Assembly (NCBI RefSeq): GCF_013839515.1
Contig: NZ_JACDNQ010000003.1
Coordinates: 91,937 to 155,936, forward strand
Length of the DNA stretch: 64,000 bases
Source: Natronomonas salinimetallica
GTDB lineage: Archaea > Halobacteriota > Halobacteria > Halobacteriales > Haloarculaceae
Direction: 5' to 3'
Part shown: piece by piece, positions 53,748-62,640 of the stretch
Numbering within the stretch: position 1 is the stretch's first letter
How the letters are laid out: each line of letters starts with the position of its first letter
Position numbers and translations under genes: made by a program
Notes under the pieces: model-generated
What the model saw: only the letters and a program-made list of their open reading frames with translations
Databases searched by the model: none
What the model was told of the DNA's origin: nothing

Positions 53748-54455
53748 TCAGAACAGATACAACGACGCGAGCACGCCCAGGATCATGAACAGTACGGTGA
53801 CACCGATCGGGTTGGCGGCGTACCGGATCGGGGTATCGTGGACGAACCGTTCGGTCGCCGTCCGGGGCGGGCGCGTCGCCCGTACCGGCCCCGACGCCAG
53901 AAGCGACGGGCGGACCGGCGCGCCGGACGCGCGTGCCCGCAGCGCGTCGACGTCGAGCGCGCCGGCAGTCTCGAAGGCGTCGGGGTCGTAGCCGGCCTCG
54001 AGCAACGCGCCGGCACAGGGCTTACACAGGACGTACGGACGTTCGGCCGCGGTGTATGCGGCCAGTTCGGAGGCGTCGTCGGCCACCAGTTGACACCGCT
54101 CGCAGACGTGTTGTCGTTCCGAGCGCATCGTCGCCACCGTCGGCGGCGCGTCGGGTCGCGGAAACATCGGCGCGTCGTCGCCGAGATCGCCGTACGCCGG
54201 ATCGTCGCCGTGCAGCGTCGCATGGCAGGGCCGACACAGCGTCACGAGGCGGTCGAGTTCGCCGAGCGACGGGGAGTCGAGCGCCGCGGTATTGTGTACT
54301 TCGAGGTCCCGATCCGGGCTCCGCCCCCGCCGTTCGTAGCCACAGCGCTGGCAGGTGTAGCCGTCGCGCTCTAGGACGTCGCTTCGGATGACGTCCCACC
54401 GGGGGCCGCTTCCGTCGCGCGTGTCTCGTGTTTCGGCTCGTGGGTCGAAATCCAT
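53748..54455 (-). CDS. HNH endonuclease-like protein with C-terminal membrane helix
   Basis: 235 residues. HNH-type zinc region YTCQRCGYERRGRSPDRDLE-VHNTAAL, then VTLCRPCHATLHG (CxxC, VHN, CxxCHxxLH). A second Cys pair CERCQ...CKPCAG follows, and at the very end a hydrophobic helix (NPIGVTVLFMILGVLASLYL). A membrane-anchored HNH protein is unusual; the nuclease may be degenerate or act on incoming DNA. The ATG at 54455 is used. Confidence 0.78.
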   Translation of the reverse strand: MDFDPRAETRDTRDGSGPRWDVIRSDVLERDGYTCQRCGYERRGRSPDRDLEVHNTAALDSPSLGELDRLVTLCRPCHATLHGDDPAYGDLGDDAPMFPRPDAPPTVATMRSERQHVCERCQLVADDASELAAYTAAERPYVLCKPCAGALLEAGYDPDAFETAGALDVDALRARASGAPVRPSLLASGPVRATRPPRTATERFVHDTPIRYAANPIGVTVLFMILGVLASLYLF

Positions 54456-54489
54456 GGTCGTGTTTCGGCTCGCGGTTCGGAATCGATGC

Positions 54490-56658
54490 TCACGGACTGG
54501 GCTGCTCTTCGTTCCAGGCGTCCATGTCCCCGTAGAAGTTCAACATCGCGAACTTCAGTTTCTCCGGGGCGACGTCGATGTGTTCGCTGCGCTCCTCGGG
54601 CGGGAAACTCGGGTAGACGCTGTATTCGCCCAACTCGGCGCGCTTCGATCCGGTATAGCGTTCGTCGACGAGTACGCGGACGCCGAAGTCCTCGGGGGCG
54701 CGGACGACTCGCCCGAGCGCCTGCCGGGTCTTTCGGACGGTCGGGATCTCGACGGCGTAGCGCCAGCCGGCGTCCCCCTCGCCGTCCCCGAACGCGCCCT
54801 CGTAGGCCCGCTGGACCGCCTCGATCCGGTCGTCGAGGTGCGGATACGGCACCCCGACGACGACCACGCTGCGCGCGTCGTCGTCGTCGAAGCTGACGCC
54901 CTCCGCGAGCGTTCCCCAAAGCGAGGTGAACAACACCGCGTCCTCGGCCGCGACGAACTCCTGGCGGAGGTCCTCCGCACGCGTCCCCGGCTCGTCGAGA
55001 AACGGCGTCGATTCGCCCGAAAACCGGTGGTAGTACCGTTCGGCCTCCGCGTAGCTCGGGAAGAACGCCAGCGTGTTTCCGGGGGTGAACCGGACCGCGT
55101 CCTCGACGACGTCGCCGACCGACCGCTGGACGTCGGGGTCGTCGCGCTGGCTCGCAAACAGCGCGGGCGTCTCGACGGCGTAGGTGCGCCGCCGCGACTC
55201 GGGGAACTGTTCGCCGTAGGCCATCGTGAGGGGATCTTCGAGACCCAACACGTCCTCCGTGACGTCGAAGGGACGAAGCGTCGCGCTCATCAGGATCGTC
55301 CCGTGGAGCTCCTCGAACAGCGGTTCGGTGACCTGTCTCGGCAGGCAGGTGTATAGCTCCGCCCGTCCGACGACGCCGGTTTCGCTCCGCCGGACGCCCG
55401 CGACCGGATACTGCCCGGCTTCGACGCCCGACTCCATCCAGCGTTCGATAAACCCCGCCGCAGTCAGCGTCGGACACTCCTTTCGGGACGTCGTCTCGCC
55501 TTCCTTGTAGGCCCGCTCGTAGCGCCGGTCGAGTTCCTCGCCGAGCGCGAGCGCTTCCTCCAGGTCCGCGGCGAAGCCCTGCCCCGTGTAGGTCCGCAAG
55601 AAAGCGACCGAGAGGTCGTCCCGCCCGGTCTCGTTGTCGATCGCCACGTCGGTCCACTCCTCGTCGACGGCCTCGCGCTCGCCGAACCCGAAGGAGCCCT
55701 CGTAGGTCTCGACGAGCGCGTCGCGGAACGCCCCGACGACGTTCGCCGCCGCCGCCGCCCGGGCGTCCTCGACGCCCTCGAGTTCGTCGAGCGCGCCGTC
55801 GAGAGTCCGTTCGGCGAGCGTCCGCGTCGCGTGATCGCGGGCCGCGTCGGCGATGTTGTGGGCCTCATCGAAGATGACGACGACGTCCTCCGGATCGCGA
55901 CCGATCCACCGGAAGAACTGCTCTCGGATCATCGGATCGAGCAGGTGGTGGTAGTTACAGATCACGAGATCGACCCCCTCCATTCCCTCCTTCAGCAGTT
56001 CGTATCCACAGCGGTCCCGCTCGTGGGCGTACTCGTAGATCTCGTCGGGGGTCCGGACGTCCTCGTAGAGCCACCCGTAGAACGCGTCGGTGTCGGCGGT
56101 GAGGTTGTTGTAGTAGCGCTCACAGACGTTCTCCCCCTCGCGGATGGCCTCGGCACCGGCTTCGAGGTCCTCCAGTTCTTCCAGTACCGTCCCGCGAGCG
56201 CCGGCGGCCTCCCCGTTGCCCGCCTTGCTCGCCTCGAGCAGTTCGTCCTCGCGCTGTTCGAGTTCGGCGATATCGCGCTCTTTGTCCACTAGCTCTCGGG
56301 TCGTGTCCCGAAGCGCCTGACACTCCTCGTAGCCGACGTCGATGTGACACATCGAGGCCTTTCCGCGGAAGACGACGGCCCTGATCGGTTCGGCCTCGGC
56401 GATCGCGCGGGCCTCCTCGATGAACTGCCGCATCTGTTGGTGGACGTTCGTGGTGATAACGACGGTCTTGCCCGCCGCCCGGCCGTACTCCAGTGCCGGC
56501 ACCAGCGATGCGAGCGTCTTTCCGGTGCCACAGCCCCCCTCGAAGAGCACGTCCCGTTCCTCGACGAGGGCCTCCCGAATCCGCCCCATCGCGTCGACCT
56601 GGTGGTCGTAGGGCTCCTCGTAGGGAAAATACCGCCGGTGATCGTCCGATGTCGACAC
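54490..56658 (-). CDS. XPD/Rad3-family DNA helicase (superfamily 2, Fe-S)
   Basis: 722 residues starting with GTG. Walker A FEGGCGTGKTLASLVPAL, Walker B FDEAHNIAD, and cysteines in SMCHIDVGYEECQAL, ENVCERYYNNL and DRCGYELLKEG at the Fe-S domain. The C-terminal half has SATLRPFDV, TSLWGTLAEGVSFDDDDARS and QALGRVVRAPEDFG. A 5'-3' helicase for repair. Haloarchaea have several; this one also resembles bacterial DinG. Function in nucleotide excision repair is inferred. Confidence 0.92.
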   Translation of the reverse strand: MSTSDDHRRYFPYEEPYDHQVDAMGRIREALVEERDVLFEGGCGTGKTLASLVPALEYGRAAGKTVVITTNVHQQMRQFIEEARAIAEAEPIRAVVFRGKASMCHIDVGYEECQALRDTTRELVDKERDIAELEQREDELLEASKAGNGEAAGARGTVLEELEDLEAGAEAIREGENVCERYYNNLTADTDAFYGWLYEDVRTPDEIYEYAHERDRCGYELLKEGMEGVDLVICNYHHLLDPMIREQFFRWIGRDPEDVVVIFDEAHNIADAARDHATRTLAERTLDGALDELEGVEDARAAAAANVVGAFRDALVETYEGSFGFGEREAVDEEWTDVAIDNETGRDDLSVAFLRTYTGQGFAADLEEALALGEELDRRYERAYKEGETTSRKECPTLTAAGFIERWMESGVEAGQYPVAGVRRSETGVVGRAELYTCLPRQVTEPLFEELHGTILMSATLRPFDVTEDVLGLEDPLTMAYGEQFPESRRRTYAVETPALFASQRDDPDVQRSVGDVVEDAVRFTPGNTLAFFPSYAEAERYYHRFSGESTPFLDEPGTRAEDLRQEFVAAEDAVLFTSLWGTLAEGVSFDDDDARSVVVVGVPYPHLDDRIEAVQRAYEGAFGDGEGDAGWRYAVEIPTVRKTRQALGRVVRAPEDFGVRVLVDERYTGSKRAELGEYSVYPSFPPEERSEHIDVAPEKLKFAMLNFYGDMDAWNEEQPSP

Positions 56659-56707
56659 GGGAATACGTTGGTCGCTTTCGGATAAAAGGGTTCGGCGGTC
56701 TGGCGGC

Positions 56708-56774
56708 TACGGCCTCTCCTCTACGGTCCCGGCCTCTCCTCTACGGTCCCGGCCTCTCCTCTACGGTCCCGGCC
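56708..56774. repeat. 20-bp tandem repeat, about 3 copies
   Basis: Units of CTACGGTCCCGGCCTCTCCT at 56721 and 56741, with partial copies on each side, in the divergent space between the helicase and arcS starts. Confidence 0.93.
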
Positions 56775-56886
56775 GTTCGGACACGTCCGGTATCGCCCCG
56801 CCCCAGACCCCGTCGAAATACGCGGATCCGGTCCCCCCGCAACCGGAACCGACGGACAGTTACCGCCCCGGCGAGGACGGACGGGT

Positions 56887-58638
56887 ATGACCGAGTATTT
56901 CGAGGTTCACGGCCGCGACGGCGCGGCCCGCCGGGGGGAACTGCGGCTCACGGAGCCGGTTCCGACGCCCGCCCTCGTCGACGACGTCCTCGAGGACGGC
57001 GGGAGCCGCTGGCACGCCGAGCAGTCCGTACCCGAGGGCGACGACGCCAGCCTGACTGTCCTTCCGCACCGGGCGCTCCCACCGGGAACCGAACGGCCCG
57101 TCGAGGACGCGTTCACGGACGAGTATCCGGACGTCGCGTTCCCGAGCGCCGCGGTCGTCTCACCGACGACGGCCGACGACTACGGGGCCGACGCGTACGT
57201 CCTCTCGAACGCCGGCGGCTACGTGGGCCACGCCGAGGCGTTCGTCGGGGCGCTGTTGTCGGTTCGGGCGGCGGTCCCCGACGACACCGCCCTCTATTGC
57301 CCCGCGGCCGCGACGCCGGCGAACGTCGCCACACTCGCGTACGCGGGTGTCGACCTCTTCGACGAGAAACGCGCCAGGGCGAGGGGGCTGGAGGGGTTTT
57401 ATCTCACGACCGACGGCGAGGCGTTCCTCGAGGATCTCGGGGAGCGGCCGTGTCCCTGCCCGGCCTGTCGCACCCCGATCGAGGCGTTCGATCGGACGGA
57501 CTGCGCCGAACACAACGCCAACGCGCTCGCCGCCGAACTCGCCCGCGTTCGGGGCCGGATCGGGCAGGGCCGCCTCCGCGATTACGTCGAGGGGCAGGCC
57601 CGCCACGAGGCGTGGCTGACGGCGACGTTCCGCCGCCTCGACCAGCAGTACGGCTACCTCGAGGAGCGAACGCCCGTCTTCCGGCGCAACGAACTGCTGG
57701 CGACGACGGACGACACCCTCCGCAGACCGGAGATCCAGCGCTTCGCCGAACGGGTGACGAACCGGTATCGCCGCCGCCTCGACGCGCCGCTCGTGTTGGT
57801 GCCGTGTTCGGCGCGGAAACCCTACAGCGACTCCCAAAGCCACGAGCAGTTCACCCGCGCGATCGGCTATCGGGGCCACATCGTCTCGATGACGTCGCCG
57901 ATCGGCGTCGTCCCGAACGAACTCGAGACGACGTATCCAGCCCAACACTACGATAGCGTCGTTACCGGCGAGTGGACCGAGACCGAAATCGGGTTCGTCG
58001 CCGCCGTCCTCGAACGCTACCTCGAACGCGCCGACTACGACCGCCACATCGCGCACGTCCCGACGGAGTACCGCGAGATCTGCGAGCGCGTCGAGGCGTC
58101 GCTCGGGATCGACTTCGAGTACACCGTTTCGGACCACCCGACGACAGACGAGTCCCTCGCCGCCCTCGAGGACGCCCTCGGGGGCGAACCGAGCTATTAC
58201 AAGCGCGAACGCGAGTCGGCGACGGTGCGGGCGATCGCCGATTTCCAGTTCGGCGACGGTGCCGGTGACGCGGTGTTCGGCCCCGACGCAACGACCGAGG
58301 GGATCTACCCCAAACTGCGGGTCCGAAACGGCGACGGCGACCATCTGGCGACGATGGTTCCCCAGTACGGCACGCTCTCGTTGACGCTGGCCGGCGCGCG
58401 GGCGTGGATCGACAGCGACGCCCCGACCAAACGCGTCGACATCGACGGCTTCGTTCCGAGCGGGAGCGTCCTCGCCCCCGGCGTGACCGGAGCCGACGAG
58501 TCGATCCGCCCCGGCGACGAGGTCGTCTTCGAGGGGCCGAAGGCGTTCGGCGTCGGCCGAGCGGCCTCTCACGGCCGGGCGATGGCGGAGGGCTCACGCG
58601 GCGTCGCGGTCGACGTCCGACACTGTGCGGAGCGCTGA
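56887..58638 (+). CDS. arcS: Archaeosine synthase ArcS
   Basis: 583 residues, TGT-paralogue with a C-terminal PUA domain. The conserved ArcS motif PCSARKPYSDSQSHEQF (about 302-318), a Cys cluster PCPCPACRTPIEAFDRTDC, then the PUA end (TKRVDIDGFVPSGSVLAPG, GDEVVFEGPKAFGVGRA). Works in the tRNA archaeosine pathway at G15, adding lysine to preQ0 for later conversion. The tgtA gene is not adjacent. Confidence 0.94.
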   Translation: MTEYFEVHGRDGAARRGELRLTEPVPTPALVDDVLEDGGSRWHAEQSVPEGDDASLTVLPHRALPPGTERPVEDAFTDEYPDVAFPSAAVVSPTTADDYGADAYVLSNAGGYVGHAEAFVGALLSVRAAVPDDTALYCPAAATPANVATLAYAGVDLFDEKRARARGLEGFYLTTDGEAFLEDLGERPCPCPACRTPIEAFDRTDCAEHNANALAAELARVRGRIGQGRLRDYVEGQARHEAWLTATFRRLDQQYGYLEERTPVFRRNELLATTDDTLRRPEIQRFAERVTNRYRRRLDAPLVLVPCSARKPYSDSQSHEQFTRAIGYRGHIVSMTSPIGVVPNELETTYPAQHYDSVVTGEWTETEIGFVAAVLERYLERADYDRHIAHVPTEYREICERVEASLGIDFEYTVSDHPTTDESLAALEDALGGEPSYYKRERESATVRAIADFQFGDGAGDAVFGPDATTEGIYPKLRVRNGDGDHLATMVPQYGTLSLTLAGARAWIDSDAPTKRVDIDGFVPSGSVLAPGVTGADESIRPGDEVVFEGPKAFGVGRAASHGRAMAEGSRGVAVDVRHCAER

Positions 58639-58681
58639 CACTCCTGGCCATCTTTTTATTCATGGCGCGCCACTACGCGGT

Positions 58682-59068
58682 ATGGACGAGATCCAACTCG
58701 GCGTTCCGAAGCCCCTCCTCGATTCGCTGCCCGAGGACGACGCGGGCGCGAAACAGGACATGCAACGCGCCGTCGAGGGGTACAACGCGCGGGTCGACGG
58801 TGCCATACGGGCGACCGACGACGACGGCGAGGCTGCCGCCCGGATCCTCGATATCATCGAACACTTCGAGGACCGAATCGAACGGTTCCACGCGTTCGTA
58901 CCCGAACTCCGGGCGTGGGGGCAATCGCCCATTTTCGCCATCGCGTGGCGGAACCTCTATGCGGACCTCATAGAGCAACTGTACGACCACGAGTGGCTCG
59001 CCGCACAACTCGATCGAGAACGCAACGCCCGCCTCGTCGAGGACGGAATCAGGCTCTCGGACCTATGA
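58682..59068 (+). CDS. Haloarchaeal helical protein upstream of samp3
   Basis: 128-residue protein, almost all helical: MDEIQLGVPKPLLDSLPEDD, AAARILDIIEHFEDRIERFH and SPIFAIAWRNLYADLIEQLY. No family recognised. The stop overlaps the SAMP start by 4 bp (ATGA), so it is coupled to the modifier gene and may relate to it. Confidence 0.75.
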   Translation: MDEIQLGVPKPLLDSLPEDDAGAKQDMQRAVEGYNARVDGAIRATDDDGEAAARILDIIEHFEDRIERFHAFVPELRAWGQSPIFAIAWRNLYADLIEQLYDHEWLAAQLDRERNARLVEDGIRLSDL

Positions 59069-59382
59069 GCGACGCACGCGCCGAAGACGACGGCGATCGG
59101 CTCTCCCTCGAACTCCGGTTTTTCGCCACGTTCCGGGCGGCCGTCGGCCAGAAGGTACTGGAACGCGAGTTCGAGGCCGGGACGACGGTCGGCGACGTCC
59201 TCGCGGCGCTCGAGTCGGAGTTTCCCGAACTCGCGGGCGATATCCTCGACGACGCGGGCGATATCAAACCGCAGTTGAGCGTCCTGAAGAACGGCCGGGA
59301 GGTGGTCCACATCGACGGGGCCGACACCCCGATGGGCGACGGCGATACGCTGAGTGTCTTTCCGCCGGTCGCGGGTGGATGA
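59065..59382 (+). CDS. samp3: Ubiquitin-like small archaeal modifier, SAMP3-like
   Basis: 105 residues of MoaD/ThiS beta-grasp fold: LSLELRFFATFRAAVGQKVL, TTVGDVLAALESEFPELAGD, PQLSVLKNGREVVHIDGADT and the end LSVFPPVAGG. The terminal Gly-Gly is the conjugation site. The RFFATFRAAVGQK and GREVVHIDG segments resemble Haloferax SAMP3 rather than SAMP1. It could modify proteins or carry sulfur for molybdopterin. The N-terminus has about 15 extra acidic residues. Confidence 0.88.
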   Translation: MSDARAEDDGDRLSLELRFFATFRAAVGQKVLEREFEAGTTVGDVLAALESEFPELAGDILDDAGDIKPQLSVLKNGREVVHIDGADTPMGDGDTLSVFPPVAGG

Positions 59383-59642
59383 TGGAGGAGACACGCGAGT
59401 TCCGCGGGATCTCGAAACGCCTCGCCGCCCAGTATCTCGAAACCCTCGGCGGCGAGCGGATCGACGAGGCCGGCGACCGGATCGAGGCCGACGACTGGTC
59501 CGCGGAACTCTCCGAGCGGAAGGTGAACCCGATGGGGTCGATCACGCTCAACGAGGTCGAGATCCGCTTCGAGGGCGAAGCGGACACGCTCCGACCCACC
59601 ATCGAGCGCTTCGCCCAGAAGGCCATGCGCGCCGGTGGGTAG
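59379..59642 (+). CDS. Small protein ending in Gly-Gly, downstream of samp3
   Basis: 87 residues: MMEETREFRGISKRLAAQYL, then GDRIEADDWSAELSERKVNP, a strand (SITLNEVEIRFEGEADTL) and an end RFAQKAMRAGG. Like the SAMP it ends in two glycines but lacks the hydrophobic FPP approach of beta-grasp modifiers. Its start overlaps the samp3 stop by 4 bp. A partner or substrate of the modifier is plausible. Family not recognised with confidence. Confidence 0.75.
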   Translation: MMEETREFRGISKRLAAQYLETLGGERIDEAGDRIEADDWSAELSERKVNPMGSITLNEVEIRFEGEADTLRPTIERFAQKAMRAGG

Positions 59643-59643
59643 C

Positions 59644-60003
59644 GTGTCCGACGGCCCACTCGACGGCAACGCAGTCGTCCTCGCGGCGGCGAAAGCCTCC
59701 GTTTCCGGCGAACTCCTGCCGGATCTCGTCGGCCGGGCCCAAGAACTGCTCGACTCGCGCCGCGACCGCTACGAGCGCGGCTACGAGTGCATCCACGAGG
59801 ACGGGGAGGCGGCGGTCTTTCTCGTCGAGGAGGGACACTGGGCCGACCTTGGCGAGGCGTTCGACCTCGAGCGCCGCGAGTGGGAGGCGCTGCGCCGCGC
59901 CCACGGCGAGCACCTCAAACAACTCGGCGGCGATCTCGGCCGTCGTACGGAGTTCGAGACGGCCCTCGACGTCCGCGAAGTCGTCGTGATCGGATCGGCG
60001 TAG
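59644..60003 (+). CDS. Haloarchaeal small protein, last gene of the arcS-samp3 cluster
   Basis: 119 residues from the GTG at 59644 (an in-frame GTG at 59635 is an alternative): DGNAVVLAAAKASVSGELLP, a helix with RRDRYERGYECIHEDGEAAV, FLVEEGHWADLGEAFDL. No family recognised. It is translationally close to the GG-ending gene and shares its operon. Acidic, soluble. Confidence 0.72.
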   Translation: MSDGPLDGNAVVLAAAKASVSGELLPDLVGRAQELLDSRRDRYERGYECIHEDGEAAVFLVEEGHWADLGEAFDLERREWEALRRAHGEHLKQLGGDLGRRTEFETALDVREVVVIGSA

Positions 60004-60165
60004 CGACCCTCGATTCCCCGTCCGCGCTACGGGCGCTCCCGGTAGCCCCGAGCGACCGGAGTGCCTCGGCGAGTGCCCACGCGCCGACGCGGAGCGCCTC
60101 GGCGGAACCGCCAGTCTCGCCGCCCCCGTCCGTGTCGCCGGTGTCCGAGCCGCGTCCTCCGGCCA

Positions 60166-61410
60166 TCAGGTCCAGGGGACCGACCGCTCCTGTAGCTCCC
60201 CGGCGATCGGCCGACGCATCGTTTCCTCGACGCTTTCGACGTTTTCGAGCGCCCACATCAGCTTGACGTAGGCGGTCTCCGGCAGCGTATCGCCCGCCTC
60301 GACGACGCCGGCGTCGAGGAGGTCGCGACCGGTGTCGTAGACGCGATCACAGACCCGTCCCTCGATACACTGACTCGTCATCACGACCGTCGTACCGTCG
60401 TCGACCAGGTCGCCGATCCGGCCGATCCACTCGGTGTTGACGTGGCCCAGCCCGGTCCCCTCGATGACGAGCCCCGAGGCCCCCTCGACGGTGTCGAGGA
60501 CCGCGGGATCGGTTCCGGGGACGAACGTGCGCAGTTCGACGTCGGTGTCGAGTTCCGGGGTGAGACGGAGGGCGTCCTCGTCGCGCGCTCGGACCGGCCG
60601 GCCGAAGAAGACGTCGCCGGTCGCCCATTCGACGCGCCCGATCGGCTCCGCACCGACGGTCTCGAAGGCGTCGCGTCTGGACGTGTGGTTCTTCCGGACG
60701 CGGGTGCCGCGGTGCAGCGCACACGCCTCGTCGGACTCGGATTCGTGCATACAGACGAGCGTCTCGGAGTGGTCGGCGATCGCGGCCTCGACCGCACAGA
60801 CCGCGTTCATGACGTTGTCCGAGGAGGGCCGATCTGCCGACCGCTGGCTGCCCGTCAGGACGACCGGGACGGGGGTATCGAGGGTAAACGACAGCGCGGC
60901 GGCGGTGTACTGCATCGTGTCGGTGCCGTGCATCACGACGACGCCGTCGGCTCCTGCCTCGATCTCGTCGTGGACCGCCTCGGCCAGTTCCGTCCACACC
61001 GTCGGTGTCATGTTCTCCGAAAGGATGTTCGCTACGACGCGGCCGCGGTAGTTCGCCCGCCCGGCCAACTCCGGGACGGCACGAAGGACGTCCTCGGCGT
61101 CGAACTGGGCGGTGACCGCACCGGTCCGGTAATCGACTGTCGAGGCGATGGTGCCGCCCGTCGAAATGAGCGCTACGGTCGGAAGGGTCTCGTCGAAGGT
61201 GATCTCCGACCGTCCCTCCGAGTCCCCGCCGGAGTCGATGTCGTAGGTATCCCGCTCCAGTACGTCGGCGCTCGCGTCGTCCCGGTCGATCCCGACGTTG
61301 TAGCCGCCGTCGAGTTTGACGACGAGTTCCTCCGCCGTCGTCGAGGGCAACAGGACGCCCTCGTAGGTGGTCCCGGTACGGTCGACGCGGACGCGGTCCC
61401 CAGGGTTCAT
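60166..61410 (-). CDS. gatD: Glutamyl-tRNA(Gln) amidotransferase subunit D
   Basis: 414 residues. An N-terminal small barrel (MNPGDRVRVDRTGTTYEGVL) is followed by an asparaginase-like domain with catalytic motifs STGGTIASTVDYRTGAV and VVVMHGTDTMQYTAAAL, plus VVLTGSQRSADRPSSDNVMN. It supplies ammonia to GatE to convert Glu-tRNA(Gln) to Gln-tRNA(Gln), the archaeal route. gatE is not in the window. Confidence 0.95.
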   Translation of the reverse strand: MNPGDRVRVDRTGTTYEGVLLPSTTAEELVVKLDGGYNVGIDRDDASADVLERDTYDIDSGGDSEGRSEITFDETLPTVALISTGGTIASTVDYRTGAVTAQFDAEDVLRAVPELAGRANYRGRVVANILSENMTPTVWTELAEAVHDEIEAGADGVVVMHGTDTMQYTAAALSFTLDTPVPVVLTGSQRSADRPSSDNVMNAVCAVEAAIADHSETLVCMHESESDEACALHRGTRVRKNHTSRRDAFETVGAEPIGRVEWATGDVFFGRPVRARDEDALRLTPELDTDVELRTFVPGTDPAVLDTVEGASGLVIEGTGLGHVNTEWIGRIGDLVDDGTTVVMTSQCIEGRVCDRVYDTGRDLLDAGVVEAGDTLPETAYVKLMWALENVESVEETMRRPIAGELQERSVPWT

Positions 61411-61471
61411 ACACCGACGTATCGGCCGGTCCGACTTGAAAGGCTCCCTTCGCGGTCCGGCGCGTCCGCAG

Positions 61472-62113
61472 TTATAAATACCCGTCGGCCCGCGCCAACA
61501 GCAGCCCCTCGATGGTGGCGTCGTTTGCCGGCTTCGTCCGCGCGAGGTCGAGCGCCTCCCCGACCGGGACGGTCACGACGTTCAAGAACTCGCTGCCGTC
61601 GAGTTTCCGCTCGCCGCGGCTGAATCCCTCGGCCCACACGATCCCCCGCGGGTGTCGCAACACGCCGGTCGAACACCAGAACTCCTCGAGGAGTTCGACC
61701 CTCTCGGGGACGAGGCCGACCTCCTCTTCGAGTTCGCGCGCACCCGTCTCGGCGTAATCCTCGCCGTCCTCGACGATCCCCGCCGGCAGTTCATAACAGA
61801 GCCGCTCGATCGTCGGTCGGTACTGTTCGACCATCACCACGGAGGGTCCGGTCGGCTCCCCGCCGCCGACCGCGTCCACGAGGCCGAGGCTCGCCGGATC
61901 CTCGACGACGGCGACGATGACGACCGCGGGCGGTAACTCCGCCCAGTAGTACCGTTTCGTGCGCCCGTCGGGCAACTCGACCAGGTCGTACCCTCCGGCG
62001 TACCAGCCCGTCTCGTACTCGGTTTTCGATTCGAGGATCGGCCACCCGTGATCCGCCGGGCTCAGGCCGGTGACGCCCTCGCTGGGGTCGCCGACAGACC
62101 CGTCGTCGGTCAC
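61472..62113 (-). CDS. Nudix hydrolase, ADP-ribose pyrophosphatase-like
   Basis: 213 residues starting with GTG, whose GTGA overlap with the upstream stop fixes the start. Nudix box: YELPAGIVEDGEDYAETGAR followed by ELEEEVGL, preceded by VVMVEQYRPTIERL, as in ADP-ribose and nucleotide-sugar pyrophosphatases. Substrate inferred. Last gene of the DUF5810-DUF5809-Nudix run. Confidence 0.9.
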   Translation of the reverse strand: MTDDGSVGDPSEGVTGLSPADHGWPILESKTEYETGWYAGGYDLVELPDGRTKRYYWAELPPAVVIVAVVEDPASLGLVDAVGGGEPTGPSVVMVEQYRPTIERLCYELPAGIVEDGEDYAETGARELEEEVGLVPERVELLEEFWCSTGVLRHPRGIVWAEGFSRGERKLDGSEFLNVVTVPVGEALDLARTKPANDATIEGLLLARADGYL

Positions 62114-62640
62114 GCCGCGTCCCCCGTCGGCGAGAGCCGGTCCCGATAGATCCGGTTGAACGCCATCCGCCGGACGGTTCCGACCGCCGCGTCCGGTTCG
62201 CTTTGGAACGTCGCGGCGACCGCGGTTTCGGCGGGGGGTGAGACGTGCCAGGCCACGCGGTCGACGCTGTCGCTGCCGGCGATCCGGACGTCCCCCGGAT
62301 ACGCCTCGCGCCACGCCTCGAACGCCTCGCTGTCGGCCACCCGGACCGCGAGCGTCTCGGCGAAGAGCGCCTGCCGGGCCGTCTCGACCACGTCACCCGT
62401 CACCCGGTCGTCGTACTCCGCCTTCTCGAACGCCATCGCCCGCGCGGTCTCGCGCACGACGGACTGGGCCGTCGTCCCGAGGGCCTCGTATCGGGCTTCG
62501 GCGTCCGCCCACGACTCGGGGGTAAAGCGCCCTCGCGTCTCCGCGTCGGCTTCGTCGGGGTCGTCGTCCACGCTCGGCTTTCGGGCTTCGCTGGATTCAT
62601 GGTTCCGTTTCGCCCCGTCGGCGCGGTCACCGCCCGGCAT
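62110..62640 (-). CDS. DUF5809-family protein
   Basis: 176 residues. After an acidic disordered N-terminus (about 45 residues) comes EALGTTAQSVVRETARAMAF, the DDRVTGDVVETARQALFAET signature and a C-terminal WHVSPPAETAVAATFQSEPD, matching haloarchaeal DUF5809. The start overlaps the DUF5810 gene by 14 bp. Function unknown. Confidence 0.85.
   Translation of the reverse strand: MPGGDRADGAKRNHESSEARKPSVDDDPDEADAETRGRFTPESWADAEARYEALGTTAQSVVRETARAMAFEKAEYDDRVTGDVVETARQALFAETLAVRVADSEAFEAWREAYPGDVRIAGSDSVDRVAWHVSPPAETAVAATFQSEPDAAVGTVRRMAFNRIYRDRLSPTGDAA

Noticed and set aside
59915..60168. Minus-strand small protein starting MAGGRGSDTGD
   Set aside because: It would overlap about 90 bp of the real plus-strand gene ending at 60003, is low-complexity, and has no supporting promoter or family.
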